From the NCBI GenBank assembly GCA_021808105.1, contig JAKBCC010000001.1, forward strand, positions 1 through 32,752: DNA of 32,752 nt. The letters are read 5' to 3'. The number at the start of each line of letters is the position of its first letter. The first letter of the stretch is position 1. A model generated the notes under the pieces. It was given only the letters and a program-made list of their open reading frames with translations. It was not told the DNA's origin and did not search any database. This document shows positions 22,798 to 31,680 of the stretch, in pieces. Both the position numbers and the translations under genes were made by a program. This DNA comes from Planctomycetota bacterium. GTDB taxonomy: Bacteria > Planctomycetota > Phycisphaerae > WQYP01.

Positions 22798-25701
22798 ATG
22801 GCAGAAGCACAGGAAGTGGTAGACAGGTTGCGTGATGTGCTCTTGGCGCAGGATCAATCGGTGACACCCGAGTTGCGCGATCTGGCGGCCAGTTATGCCG
22901 AGCTTTGTCGCGCCGTCAACGAACGCATTCGGCGTTGCTCACAATTGCTGCGGCAAAATTTACGCACGGAAGCCGTACATCTGGCGGAAGCCAACCCGAA
23001 CGTTCTTGACCAGTTGACGATTCTGGATTTCCCCGGCCGGGGCGACTGGCAGCAGTTGTGCGTGCAATACGGGTTTCCGGAAGCACCGCCATTGGATATG
23101 GATTCTGCAGCGGCCATCAACGAGGCTTATACGGCGGTGCAACCCGTTGCGGTACTGTTAGCGAAACATCGCCTTTTGGCGATGGCCTTGGCTCCCCTGC
23201 CGCTACGGCTGGCAGTAATGCGGGAGATTGCCAGGCTGGATACCACTGCGGCATTCTGGGCTGATGACATCCGGCTTTTTGAAACCGCCCGGCTGGGAGA
23301 AATAAGAAAAATTTTAACATCGGGTAGTGCTGCCTCCACGACCGTAGAGAGTCTGCACAGTGAGCTAAGTAACGGATTATGGAGTGTAGCGGTACCGGCT
23401 GACCTAGCACGTGAAGTTAATGCACGCGTTGAGAAATTCCGGGACGAAGAAATACAACACGACATGCTGAAATTGCTGCCCGAGCTTGACGCGGCCTACT
23501 CCGCAATGGACCAAGACGCATGTCGAACGTTGCTGTCGGATTGCGCTGTGGCTTTGCGGGGCCGCCGACCGGAAGGTGAAATACAAGAGCGACTCGAGGC
23601 GGTGCAATCATGGTTGCACGGGCTGGAGCAGGCGCGGAATCAGCAACGTGAATTTGAGAGTGCCTGTGCCGCTCTGGAACAATCCATCGACACTGGAAAG
23701 ACGGTAGAATTTGTTGAGCAGGCATACAAAGCAACCGCGCGATTCAGCCTCCCAGTTCCAATGGAACTGGAAACGCGCTACAAACAATGTATAGCTCGGC
23801 ACCAGCGCGATGCCCAGCGCCGGCGGAAGATGACCTATTTTACAGTGGCGGCGGCTGCGCTGGTGTTGCTGACCGCTATGGGATTATTCGCATTTTTTGC
23901 AATTCGCAGTCACGACGCCGCGGGCTGGGATAAGGTGATCAAGAGAGCCGATGCGGATGTAGCACGCAACGGGGACTTGTCGGTCGGACAAAAAGTGTTA
24001 AAGCTCCTGTCCAAACAGCCGGGTTATGTACGGGCCGCCCCCGCCATTACAGCGGATCTCGCGCAGCTAAAAACGGCGGTTAATTCGGAAATTGCCCGGG
24101 CGGCGCATTATAAATCACTGTATGAACAAGCGGTGCGGTTGCCGCTAAGCAGCGCCACCGCGCTTAAACTTATGTCGGCTGCGCAGGCGACAGCGCTGCG
24201 GCCCAGTGAGAAAAGCCAAGTGGCCCAATGGTTTCGTAAGCGCCACGCCTCCACGCGGCAGCACCAGGCGCTACGGGATCAGGCGTTTAATCAGGCGGTC
24301 AAGTCCTTGCTGGATCAGATTGACCTGCATGTGACCGCCGGTGACATCCGACGGAATCCTTCGGCAGCCAGAAAAGCTCTGCAACTGCTGGATCGCAAGT
24401 TTAGATTATTGGCGGCGCGCAGGGGTATCACGCCAAATCTTTACGCGGCGGAGACAACTTCGGTACGGGCCGCGTTGAGCCGACGGAACGCGGCAATTTC
24501 CAATGTTATTTCCGATCAGGCTGCGTATGCTCAAATATTAAGCCCACCTTTGACGGTTAGGGATTATATTTCCTCTCTTTCCGCTTATCAGCGTGCCCAT
24601 CCGGATGGACGCTATGAACCGGTGGTGGAAGGATTCCTAGAAAAATCGGCGGCTCTCCGGGCGATCGCGGCCTGGAGCGAATTGCGAAAAAGCTGGGTGG
24701 GGAGCTTGCTTAATCCACAGCGGGCGGAAGCCAAAGTACGGGCGGAGGGGATCGCGAAATACGCGGCGAGTTTTCCGGAATCACCGTTTGCTAAAACCGC
24801 TGGTGATTACTCAAATTATCTTTCTCAAGCTCTGGCCGCCACTGCCGCCGACGGGCCTTGGTTGGGACAGTTTTACCACGTCCTGCATAATCGGCTTTTG
24901 CGCGGGTTGGATACGCTTTCCAGCTCTGAGGGGAAAACTTATTTTGTTTTGCCTGGTACCACGGTCGGCGAGAATGCCATAGGCAACGACCAGGCGCTTT
25001 GTTTCAAAGCTGTTACCTCTGCGGACACTGCATCGCAAGTTACAATTGATCTTCCGGTGGGGGTATCGCTTGCTTCGGAAAAGCCGGTGCCCAGTCCGCA
25101 GGCGATATTATCCAGACGGCTAATTAACACTATTAATGCCATATCCCCTGACCAGTGGAACACAATCGGGTTGGTAGAAATCCGCGTACTTAAATCATCC
25201 ACAGCCAGTCCCGTTGTACGCGGACTGCTGCTTTCGGATGTTCTCTCGCTCAATCACCCTTTTCTCCCGGCCGGTTTATCGCGGGCCTTTGCGTCCACGG
25301 TGCGCACCTTGCGCGCCTTGCATTTGGAGAATGTTAATTGGTTGGATCCCGCCAAACCCGTCTCCGCTCATATTGGCCATGCCGTGCAGCGGGCCTTCAA
25401 TCGCCTGCCGGATCTCAGGGCGATGATTGGGCGGTGTCAGCAGGAGGATCAGGCCCTGGCGCGTGCGGTGGATTTCAATGTCATCTCGCTGGCGATATGC
25501 CGTCAGGCACCCAACGGGTATACACTGGGTTGTACGTTGCACCCGGCAAACGGCGACGACGCGTGGGTCGTGGCAGGCAGCGGAAAGAAAGGCCGCCTGG
25601 AAAAACTTGGCGTGAGGCGCTCCGGAAAGTGGATTTTGGCACCGAAAGCGGAAGCTGGAATTTCCGACGGGACCCTGGCCTTTATTACCGGTGGGCAATG
25701 A
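22798..25701 (+). CDS. Large helical single-span membrane protein, unknown function
   Basis: This 967-residue protein is not recognised. Residues 1-340 are rich in Glu, Arg, Leu and Ala and look all-helical, probably cytosolic. A basic stretch (QRDAQRRRK) precedes one clear transmembrane helix (about 346-368, FTVAAAALVLLTAMGLFAFF), fitting positive-inside topology. The outside part begins with another helical region (about 370-640) and ends with a mixed domain of about 330 residues (FYHVLHNRLLRGLDTL onward). The ATG follows AAAGGGA. It begins 53 nt after the previous gene in the same operon. By layout it could be a scaffold linking the GTPase side to the envelope side of the complex, but this is only inferred. 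Confidence 0.75.
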   Translation: MAEAQEVVDRLRDVLLAQDQSVTPELRDLAASYAELCRAVNERIRRCSQLLRQNLRTEAVHLAEANPNVLDQLTILDFPGRGDWQQLCVQYGFPEAPPLDMDSAAAINEAYTAVQPVAVLLAKHRLLAMALAPLPLRLAVMREIARLDTTAAFWADDIRLFETARLGEIRKILTSGSAASTTVESLHSELSNGLWSVAVPADLAREVNARVEKFRDEEIQHDMLKLLPELDAAYSAMDQDACRTLLSDCAVALRGRRPEGEIQERLEAVQSWLHGLEQARNQQREFESACAALEQSIDTGKTVEFVEQAYKATARFSLPVPMELETRYKQCIARHQRDAQRRRKMTYFTVAAAALVLLTAMGLFAFFAIRSHDAAGWDKVIKRADADVARNGDLSVGQKVLKLLSKQPGYVRAAPAITADLAQLKTAVNSEIARAAHYKSLYEQAVRLPLSSATALKLMSAAQATALRPSEKSQVAQWFRKRHASTRQHQALRDQAFNQAVKSLLDQIDLHVTAGDIRRNPSAARKALQLLDRKFRLLAARRGITPNLYAAETTSVRAALSRRNAAISNVISDQAAYAQILSPPLTVRDYISSLSAYQRAHPDGRYEPVVEGFLEKSAALRAIAAWSELRKSWVGSLLNPQRAEAKVRAEGIAKYAASFPESPFAKTAGDYSNYLSQALAATAADGPWLGQFYHVLHNRLLRGLDTLSSSEGKTYFVLPGTTVGENAIGNDQALCFKAVTSADTASQVTIDLPVGVSLASEKPVPSPQAILSRRLINTINAISPDQWNTIGLVEIRVLKSSTASPVVRGLLLSDVLSLNHPFLPAGLSRAFASTVRTLRALHLENVNWLDPAKPVSAHIGHAVQRAFNRLPDLRAMIGRCQQEDQALARAVDFNVISLAICRQAPNGYTLGCTLHPANGDDAWVVAGSGKKGRLEKLGVRRSGKWILAPKAEAGISDGTLAFITGGQ

Positions 25702-25732
25702 TGCGGCCCAGGAAAATCAAGGAGAACTTTTA

Positions 25733-26545
25733 ATGGCTGGCGAAACGTTTTTTGTGCGTTCACGGGGAAAAATAACCGGTCCCTATGATATGGCGGGATT
25801 GCAGCGCCTGGTAAAGCTGGGAATGTTATCCCGTGTGCATGAGGTATCCACGGATAAGCGGAACTGGTCTTCGGCGGCAACCGTTCCGGGAGTGCTTCCG
25901 GCAGCGGCTCCGCCGCCGGTTGCGACAGTTCGCGCGGATTCAGGCCCTGCCGCTTCGCCGTCCAATGCCTACGATATTGCAGAGCCTCCAGCCTCGGGCG
26001 GTCCATCGCTGGCAGCAGCCCGACCTGCACCACAGCCCGCAGCGGCCGGCAGTCCCGTGGGAACCTGTGCGATGTGTGGCAGCATGATGGAGGCTGCTAT
26101 GCTGATCAATGATCATGGGCGGCTTACCTGTCCGACGTGTTATCAGCGGATGGTTCAGAGCAGGCCGCCGACCACATCATCCCCGGTAGGCGAGGCTGGC
26201 TACTATGGCAGCGGTGTGGCGTCACTGGTTCTTGGGATTGCGGGAATAATTATTCCCACCGCCGGACCACTTTGTCTATATCTGGCGACTAACGTATCGC
26301 GCGATATGACTATCGTTTTCTGGGGTATTCTTCTGGTGGGCCTGGCATGCGCGATCGCGGCAACGGTCTTCGCCTCGGCCACCATACGCGGCAACAAAAG
26401 AGCTAAGAGCCGCGACGGAAATGGGTTGGCTACCACCGGGCTGGTGCTGGGGATCGTCTCGCTTTCCGGATATGCGATGTGGTTTGTATATCTGGCAATA
26501 ATATTTGCGGCAGTGGCGCTCAAGGCCGCGCATCACGTTCATTGA
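25733..26545 (+). CDS. GYF_2-domain / zinc-ribbon / multi-TM membrane protein
   Basis: The 270-residue product starts with a GYF_2-type domain (about 5-45: FFVRSRGKITGPYDMAGLQ then LVKLGMLS and a Trp), which usually binds peptides. A Pro/Ala-rich linker and a zinc ribbon (Cys112/Cys115 and Cys133/Cys136) follow. Three or so transmembrane helices come last, in a DUF4190-like arrangement (GSGVASLVLGIAGIIIP; GLATTGLVLGIVSL). The ATG at 25733 has AAGGAG 8 nt upstream and is preferred to a GTG at 25691 that overlaps the previous gene. It closes the GTPase operon. The GYF_2 and zinc ribbon would face the cytosol and could recruit other cluster members (inference). Confidence 0.82.
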   Translation: MAGETFFVRSRGKITGPYDMAGLQRLVKLGMLSRVHEVSTDKRNWSSAATVPGVLPAAAPPPVATVRADSGPAASPSNAYDIAEPPASGGPSLAAARPAPQPAAAGSPVGTCAMCGSMMEAAMLINDHGRLTCPTCYQRMVQSRPPTTSSPVGEAGYYGSGVASLVLGIAGIIIPTAGPLCLYLATNVSRDMTIVFWGILLVGLACAIAATVFASATIRGNKRAKSRDGNGLATTGLVLGIVSLSGYAMWFVYLAIIFAAVALKAAHHVH

Positions 26546-26738
26546 TGTTTAGTGGGGCGCATGGTGGCTGGGTATCCGGCAGTAAACGGGGGCGGGGCAG
26601 TCTTAAAATTGACGCGCCGGGCGATCAGAAAGGACGCGTTTTGCCATCGCCCGCTCCTTCCACCCGCACCTATCTTGCCGAACCACGGCCAATGGCCTCG
26701 GGGTGCAGACAGATACTGCGCGTTTCCTTATTTTTTGG

Positions 26739-26744
26739 TATAGT
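26739..26744 (+). promoter_or_regulatory. Possible -10 of a leaderless restriction-modification transcript
   Basis: TATAGT lies so close to the ATG at 26753 that transcription would begin at or within a base or two of the start codon. No Shine-Dalgarno sequence precedes that ATG, which agrees with a leaderless mRNA. The -35 is poor. Confidence 0.3.
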
Positions 26745-26752
26745 CGTGATGT

Positions 26753-27631
26753 ATGGTTAAGCGTAAGGAAAAATGCTTTCGAGATTACCTGTCCGATGCT
26801 GTCAACTGGATAACATTGGCAAATGGAGAATTCTACCCGGATATTCTTCCTAATGCATGCGAACTTTATAAACCCGTTTTGGTGTTGTTCGGTCAATACG
26901 TTCGGGCGTCTGAGTCTTCACCCGCCCTTTTCAGGCGTATTTGTGAGATCAGGCAGGCTTGGATGCGCATTCAGTTGGCCCGCGTATTTCGCAAATATGT
27001 CTGCCCATCACTTAGCGTGGAAATGCTGAAGAAGAAAAGTGACGTCGATATAATATGTTCACGTTTTAATCGGGAGTTTCGTCCGATTCAGCAAGTGCAG
27101 GAGGCTTTCTCATCTCGCCCGCTCCCCGACGAGGCCTTATGTGTGCTGCTCTGGGAGTACAAAGATCGCGGTAAAAAGGGGTATGATTTGACGGAGCGAT
27201 TTTTCGCCATGGTTCACGACCAGCTTCCGGATTATATTATCGATGGACCAATACGCTCGGGACGTGATATTCGGATGGGTAGTGTATGGCCCGATTTTTC
27301 AAATCCAGACCGGCCTGCGGATTTCGTAATCCGTAAGGCAGGCAGGGTATTGGCGGTTGGTTTTGCCCGATACGACGGGGATCGTGGCGGCGCGCAGGAA
27401 GATGACCGTACGGGTGGCTACCGCCATTGCGCCTCCGAGTTTCTCGCATATACACGAAAGCGCGGTTTAAGTGGTGTCAAACTAATATTCCTGAACGATG
27501 GTCCGGGGCTGCTTTTGGGGTCGATGTGGTCCGATTATTCCAGCCTGGAGGATTTTGGCAGGGGACGGATCCGCGTTGCTACCCTGCGGATGGTTTCGGA
27601 GCGGATTACCCGAGATTGGTTGGAGGGCTAA
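26753..27631 (+). CDS. Putative type II restriction endonuclease
   Basis: This 292-residue protein immediately precedes, by 4 nt, a site-specific DNA methyltransferase, the usual arrangement of a type II pair. The C-terminal half has the look of a restriction enzyme core: PADFVI (Asp190), then GRVLAVGFARYDGDRGGAQE, DDRTGGYRH and LIFLNDGPGLLLGSMWSDY. I remember similar GFARYD/DRGGAQEDDRTGG blocks in proteins annotated as restriction endonucleases but cannot name the prototype or site. A standard PD-(D/E)xK core would have an acidic-x-Lys about where GFAR stands, so the catalytic set is unclear. It has no ribosome site, see the -10 at 26739. Cleavage specificity cannot be predicted. Confidence 0.65.
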   Translation: MVKRKEKCFRDYLSDAVNWITLANGEFYPDILPNACELYKPVLVLFGQYVRASESSPALFRRICEIRQAWMRIQLARVFRKYVCPSLSVEMLKKKSDVDIICSRFNREFRPIQQVQEAFSSRPLPDEALCVLLWEYKDRGKKGYDLTERFFAMVHDQLPDYIIDGPIRSGRDIRMGSVWPDFSNPDRPADFVIRKAGRVLAVGFARYDGDRGGAQEDDRTGGYRHCASEFLAYTRKRGLSGVKLIFLNDGPGLLLGSMWSDYSSLEDFGRGRIRVATLRMVSERITRDWLEG

Positions 27632-27635
27632 CGCG

Positions 27636-28823
27636 ATGGCAACGGGTATATCTCCACCGTCAGGCCGGAAACGCAATGGTGGAGTAGTTAGCTATAATCT
27701 CGAATATCATGGCAAAATGCCACAGCGGGAAGTGCTTAAAATAGAGCCCACGGAAGGTAGGACTGTTAATATTGGAGAAACAAGGGATCGGCTACTGTAC
27801 GGTGACAACCTCGGTATACTGTTGTCACTGCTTCAGGATAAATCCGTGTGCGGGCGCGTCCGTTGTGTTTATATAGATCCTCCGTATGCGACATCAATGG
27901 CATTCGTTGATCGGGATGTTCAACACGCATACTCCGACACGCTTGAGGGAGCGGCTTATATCGAATTTCTAAGGCGGAGGCTGATCGTTCTGAGGGAGCT
28001 TCTCGCCGATGACGGTAGTATTTTTGTTCACCTTGATCAGAACATGGCCTTTGAGGCGAAGATCATAATGGACGAAGTTTTCGGCCGGTGTAACTTCCGC
28101 AACTTTATCACTCGCGCCAAATGCAACCCGAAAAATTATACGCGGCGTCAGTTCGGAAATGTTTCGGACTACATTCTTTTTTATACCAAAAATGGTGAAT
28201 CAGTCTGGCACCGCCCGTGTTTGCGGTGGAAACCAGATCGAATGCGCGAAGAGTACCCATGTGTTGACCAGGCGACAGGGCGGCGATATAAAAAGGTTCC
28301 GCTCCACGCTCCCGGAACGCGCAATGGGGAGACCGGCACCGCATGGAAGGGTAGGATGCCTCCTGCAGGGAAGCATTGGCAATATCGCCCCAGCAAGCTT
28401 GAACAGCTCGACAGGGCCGGTGAAATCTACTGGTCTCCAAGCGGGAATCCTCGCCGCAAGGTGTATTTCGATGCCCGCAAAGGTATACCGATCCAGGATA
28501 TTTGGCTTGGCCTGAAGGACGCGCATAACCAAAATATTCGTGTGACCGGATACCCAACTGAGAAAAACTTCGACCTGCTCCGCCGAATTATCAGGGCAAC
28601 GACAAATCCTGGTGACTGGGTGGTTGACTGCTTTTGTGGATCGGGGACGACATTGGAAGCAGCACGGGAACTTGGCCGCAATTTTATTGGTATCGACAAC
28701 AGCGATCCCGCAATTTCCGCCTCCGTAAGACGATTAGCCAGTGGACGGGAAAAGATGGGCGATTTTGTCGGAAAGAACAAATCCTCTGTTTCTCGGCCTG
28801 CACAAACCACTCTTTTCGAATAG
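27636..28823 (+). CDS. Site-specific DNA methyltransferase, beta-class (N6-adenine or N4-cytosine)
   Basis: The 395-residue product has the catalytic motif IV DPPY (residues 81-84, YIDPPYATS) before the AdoMet-binding motif I (DCFCGSGTT, from residue 331), the order that defines beta-class amino-methyltransferases. The region between (about 150-310) would be the target-recognition part. DPPY fits transfer to adenine N6 or cytosine N4. The ATG at 27636 has GGAGG 9 nt upstream; the frame runs open back to 27498 inside the endonuclease gene, but that extension has no family features. It should protect the host from the neighbouring endonuclease. The target site is unknown. Confidence 0.9.
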   Translation: MATGISPPSGRKRNGGVVSYNLEYHGKMPQREVLKIEPTEGRTVNIGETRDRLLYGDNLGILLSLLQDKSVCGRVRCVYIDPPYATSMAFVDRDVQHAYSDTLEGAAYIEFLRRRLIVLRELLADDGSIFVHLDQNMAFEAKIIMDEVFGRCNFRNFITRAKCNPKNYTRRQFGNVSDYILFYTKNGESVWHRPCLRWKPDRMREEYPCVDQATGRRYKKVPLHAPGTRNGETGTAWKGRMPPAGKHWQYRPSKLEQLDRAGEIYWSPSGNPRRKVYFDARKGIPIQDIWLGLKDAHNQNIRVTGYPTEKNFDLLRRIIRATTNPGDWVVDCFCGSGTTLEAARELGRNFIGIDNSDPAISASVRRLASGREKMGDFVGKNKSSVSRPAQTTLFE

Positions 28824-29214
28824 ATAAATAAGTGTACAGTTATCCCAACGGCAACCGTTCACGGCTAAACTGATTAGCGTTGATTAGCCTCCGGCATTGG
28901 GCATTTTGCGGAAGCGCTACCGCTGCTATTTTGCTCGGCGTGTTGAATCTGCCAGCCAACATCTGCCTTCTGGCTGTTACTGCGTGTATTGCCAATACTG
29001 TAACCAGTAACGGGCTGTGTTTTACCACCACCGAAGCCGCTGGCTATGTGAGGTTTCCCCAGACGGCCGTGTGGCCCGGAAATATTGCCACGCCCGTGTG
29101 TGGTATGTGTTTGCAAGCATCTTGCCTTGTTGCGGCGTTTTTTCGGGGGTGGTAAAATTCTCAAATTAAGATATTGTTTCCGGGCGCTGGGTATTGCCGT
29201 TTAAGGGAAAGCCA
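28824..29214. other. Intergenic region with repeats
   Basis: No gene is seen. After the methyltransferase stop there is a hairpin GGCTAA (28863-28868) / TTAGCC (28884-28889) enclosing a direct repeat of TGATTAGC (28871, 28881) with a 10-bp period, and an imperfect palindrome around AGCGCT (28908-28923). The right part holds dispersed element copy C. Confidence 0.55.
29020..29095 (+). repeat. Dispersed intergenic element, copy C (partial)
   Basis: It matches the right half of copy B: ACCACCACCG, then GAGGTTTCCC, ACGGCCGTG, GGCCCGGAAATATTGC and ACGCC. It ends 120 bp upstream of the secreted-protein gene, in the same orientation as the other copies. In the minus-strand frame used by copies A and B it has one in-frame TAG. 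Confidence 0.7.
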
Positions 29215-30051
29215 ATGAAATTCCAGCAGATTATTATTGCGGTTATCGTGGCGGCAGCAGTGAGTTTTGGTTGGAAACCCGCCTCATACGGTTCGACATC
29301 GGCGCAGATCTCCCTTGGCCGGGTGATGGGGTCGGCAATTCTTAAAGCAGAACGGGTGGAGCGGGAAAACCCTCCCGCCAACGCGACCGATGCGCAACTT
29401 CAGCAGCTTGATAATCGCAAGGCCGCCGCGCTTAGCCATTTGCGGAGCACACTGGTGGGAAGGAAGCTGGTTGCAGTATTTACGGTGACCGACGTCTCTT
29501 CGGGCTATTATGGCGGGGGATTCGAGGTCGATGGAACCATCAACTGGCATCAGCCCGCCCGGCGCGATCGCGCCGTCCGCGAGGCCATTGCGGAAGTCAA
29601 CAAAAGGTACGGACCGGAGGGGGCTCGCCGTATGGTTAAGGCGATGGTCCGGGCTGATGCTCCGCCTCCGCAGCGTATCTCCGTACACGAGGCCCCAGAG
29701 GCCGTATTGGTTTGGAAAAGGGGCCAAATTCGAACAGTTTTCGGGAGAGTAACATCAGTGGAAGCCTACTGTACCTCGGACGACTACGATGACGACTACG
29801 TGGCTTGCGAGATCGGGATGCGCTGGGTCGCGGACCATGCGCCTCACGCGGCGGAGGGAAAGGCGCGTGTAAAAAACGAGCCATCACCAGCGGAATTCGT
29901 AATTGTGCTGAAAAATGGCTCAACAGTCCATGCGACCAGCTGCGTAAAACATGGACATAGCTACTGGGTTGTAGAATCTGGAGTGCAAGCCAATATCCCC
30001 AGTGCGAGCGTCGTGAGTGTAACCGAACTTTCCGTGCCGCCCGGTAAATAA
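29215..30051 (+). CDS. Secreted protein of unknown function
   Basis: The 278-residue product has a cleavable-looking signal peptide (FQQIIIAVIVAAAVSFGW) and should be exported. The mature part contains Gly-rich SSGYYGGGFEVDGTINWHQ, an acidic patch of alternating Asp and Tyr (DDYDDDY) and a C-terminal segment FVIVLKNGSTVHATSC that resembles the short beta-rich repeats of planctomycete exported proteins. It has no catalytic motif I recognise. The ATG at 29215 is chosen over 29194 because AAGGGA lies 6 nt upstream and the signal peptide starts there. It converges on the AlbA_2 gene with about 105 bp between. Confidence 0.7.
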   Translation: MKFQQIIIAVIVAAAVSFGWKPASYGSTSAQISLGRVMGSAILKAERVERENPPANATDAQLQQLDNRKAAALSHLRSTLVGRKLVAVFTVTDVSSGYYGGGFEVDGTINWHQPARRDRAVREAIAEVNKRYGPEGARRMVKAMVRADAPPPQRISVHEAPEAVLVWKRGQIRTVFGRVTSVEAYCTSDDYDDDYVACEIGMRWVADHAPHAAEGKARVKNEPSPAEFVIVLKNGSTVHATSCVKHGHSYWVVESGVQANIPSASVVSVTELSVPPGK

Positions 30052-30156
30052 TACATCACATTCCGGTTCCTGGCATCGGTGTGGTACGTCCACGCCGCGC
30101 TGATCCACCGACCCACGTCGCATAAGCCACGCCCTGGCAACTGATTTGGCAGGCGG

Positions 30157-31680
30157 TTACACATTTCTGTCCCCGGACTCGCTTCGCTTTCCAGCACGGC
30201 CCTGATCTGTAAGCCGATATTCCTGCAAACGGCTGGCGGGTTTTTCGGGCAGCGTGTACTCAATAAGACCCTGCGTCAGAAGGTTTCGCACGGCTGTGTG
30301 TAATTGACCATCAGATTTTTTCTTGCCAACGGCCTGTGCAATTCGGGCCTTGGAAGCGGCGCCTGACCGAAGCTCCGTAAGTATCCGAGTTGAAAGATCG
30401 CGGGGTGACTCTACTTCCGACTCTACCTTTGACTCTACCTTTGACTCTACCTTTGACCCTACCTTTGACTCTACCTCTCGGCCCGGAGTTACCATCTGAG
30501 CCTTGAACGTAACGATTAAAAATCCTTGGCGATCCTCGAATACCGGCGCTGCCATCTTGTTTTGTTGGCACATGGCGATCACCCGGTTTGTTCCGCGGCC
30601 CCAAACCTCAACCGCGCCAGTCCGATGGAAAGCTCCCGCGATCAGCGGGTTGGGGGGCTTTGAATCGTGCCGCCCGGAGAGTTGTTCCACTGTGACGCCT
30701 GTGGGAAGTCTTCCGCAGCTTCGTATTTCGATCCGATCGTCAAACACGGCAATGGCAACATAGCCCGAGTAGTTGGAGTAATCGCGGTGCATCACCGCAT
30801 TGAGCAGTATCTCCCGCAGAGCGCCCAGGGGAACCGGAAAACGGTCTTCCCGAAAAATTTTCCCCACCGGGAATTTCGCCCCCAGCGGCATAGTACGCTC
30901 CAGAAACGCCATGCCTTCATGAACCATTGTGAAGGCGTTCATATATTCCTGCCGGTTATCCACGATCTCGCCGGTTACTTCCGTGCCCCGGAACCGTCCC
31001 ATTTTCAGCAGGCACTGCGGGTAGTTGGGAAGAAATGTTTTGCCATAAAGCATCAGTGCAGCCTGTGTGAGAACGCCGTCAATTCGCAGTCCTAAACGAT
31101 CAAGGATTTCGGCAACGTCAGGGCTTGTATCCGCCGAAATGCGATTCTGCTGGATAGCCAGTTCGCGTGTTCGCAGGATTTCCGTTCGGTCCAAGGCCTT
31201 AAGCGCCAGGCCTTCCACTGGGAGGTTTTCCCACCGGTGTTTGGCGTGGCCGCGCTCGACAAGTAGACGCTCATACTTTGCCTGCGGCATCCGGCGCGTG
31301 GTGCTGCCGACCCGTTCATAAGCGCGGCCCTCGTACACGAAAGGCCGCATGTCGCGTCCGCCTCTAACGGCCACGGCGATGGCATCGCGGTCGGGGCTGA
31401 CTTTGATGCGTTGCATGGAAACTTGGGCGGGAGGTTCAAAGCGGTCGCAAGCCTGCGCGATGTCACGGAGCGTGTGGTCGGCAGCATGCTGCCCTTCGAT
31501 TTTTCCGTCGGGCCGAATGCCAAACAGCAGTGTGCCTCCTGAGCCGTTCAGGAAGGCACATAAGGTCTGCAGGGCCTCCTTTAATTCGCCCGTGGAACGT
31601 TTGAACTCAAGGGTTTCGCCTTCGCCCTGTGCCAGAAGAGCGGATAGTTTCCTGATGCTGTTTACTAAACCGAGGTTCAT
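30157..31680 (-). CDS. AlbA_2/Schlafen-type ATP-binding DNA-binding protein (putative transcriptional regulator)
   Basis: This 507-residue protein starts with an AlbA_2 (Schlafen-like) domain (about 19-115: ETLEFKRS, LCAFLNGSGGTLLFGI). The middle part carries a GHKL-type ATP-binding region (ALREILLNAVMHRDYSNYSG, FDDRIEIRSCGRLP, GAFHRTGAVEVWGRGTNRV). A linker made of repeated KVES units leads to a C-terminal winged-helix segment (RSGAASKARIAQAVG). Such proteins are usually annotated as ATP-dependent DNA helicase RecG-related or as regulators, and are common in mobile and defence regions. The ATG at 31680 has GGAGG 5 nt upstream and forms an ATGA overlap with the upstream small ORF; an earlier in-frame ATG at 31692 overlaps the ribosome site. 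Confidence 0.85.
   Translation of the reverse strand: MNLGLVNSIRKLSALLAQGEGETLEFKRSTGELKEALQTLCAFLNGSGGTLLFGIRPDGKIEGQHAADHTLRDIAQACDRFEPPAQVSMQRIKVSPDRDAIAVAVRGGRDMRPFVYEGRAYERVGSTTRRMPQAKYERLLVERGHAKHRWENLPVEGLALKALDRTEILRTRELAIQQNRISADTSPDVAEILDRLGLRIDGVLTQAALMLYGKTFLPNYPQCLLKMGRFRGTEVTGEIVDNRQEYMNAFTMVHEGMAFLERTMPLGAKFPVGKIFREDRFPVPLGALREILLNAVMHRDYSNYSGYVAIAVFDDRIEIRSCGRLPTGVTVEQLSGRHDSKPPNPLIAGAFHRTGAVEVWGRGTNRVIAMCQQNKMAAPVFEDRQGFLIVTFKAQMVTPGREVESKVGSKVESKVESKVESEVESPRDLSTRILTELRSGAASKARIAQAVGKKKSDGQLHTAVRNLLTQGLIEYTLPEKPASRLQEYRLTDQGRAGKRSESGDRNV
30407..30478 (+). repeat. 12-bp tandem repeat, six units, inside the AlbA_2 gene
   Basis: Six units of GACTCTACCTTT or close variants lie end to end. 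On the coding strand each gives Lys-Val-Glu-Ser or a variant (one Gly, one Glu). Whole-codon units can expand or shrink without a frameshift, changing the length of the linker between the ATP-binding part and the winged helix. Confidence 0.95.

Noticed and set aside
27498..27635. Upstream extension of the methyltransferase frame
   Set aside because: It overlaps the endonuclease gene and lacks family features; the ATG at 27636 has a strong GGAGG.
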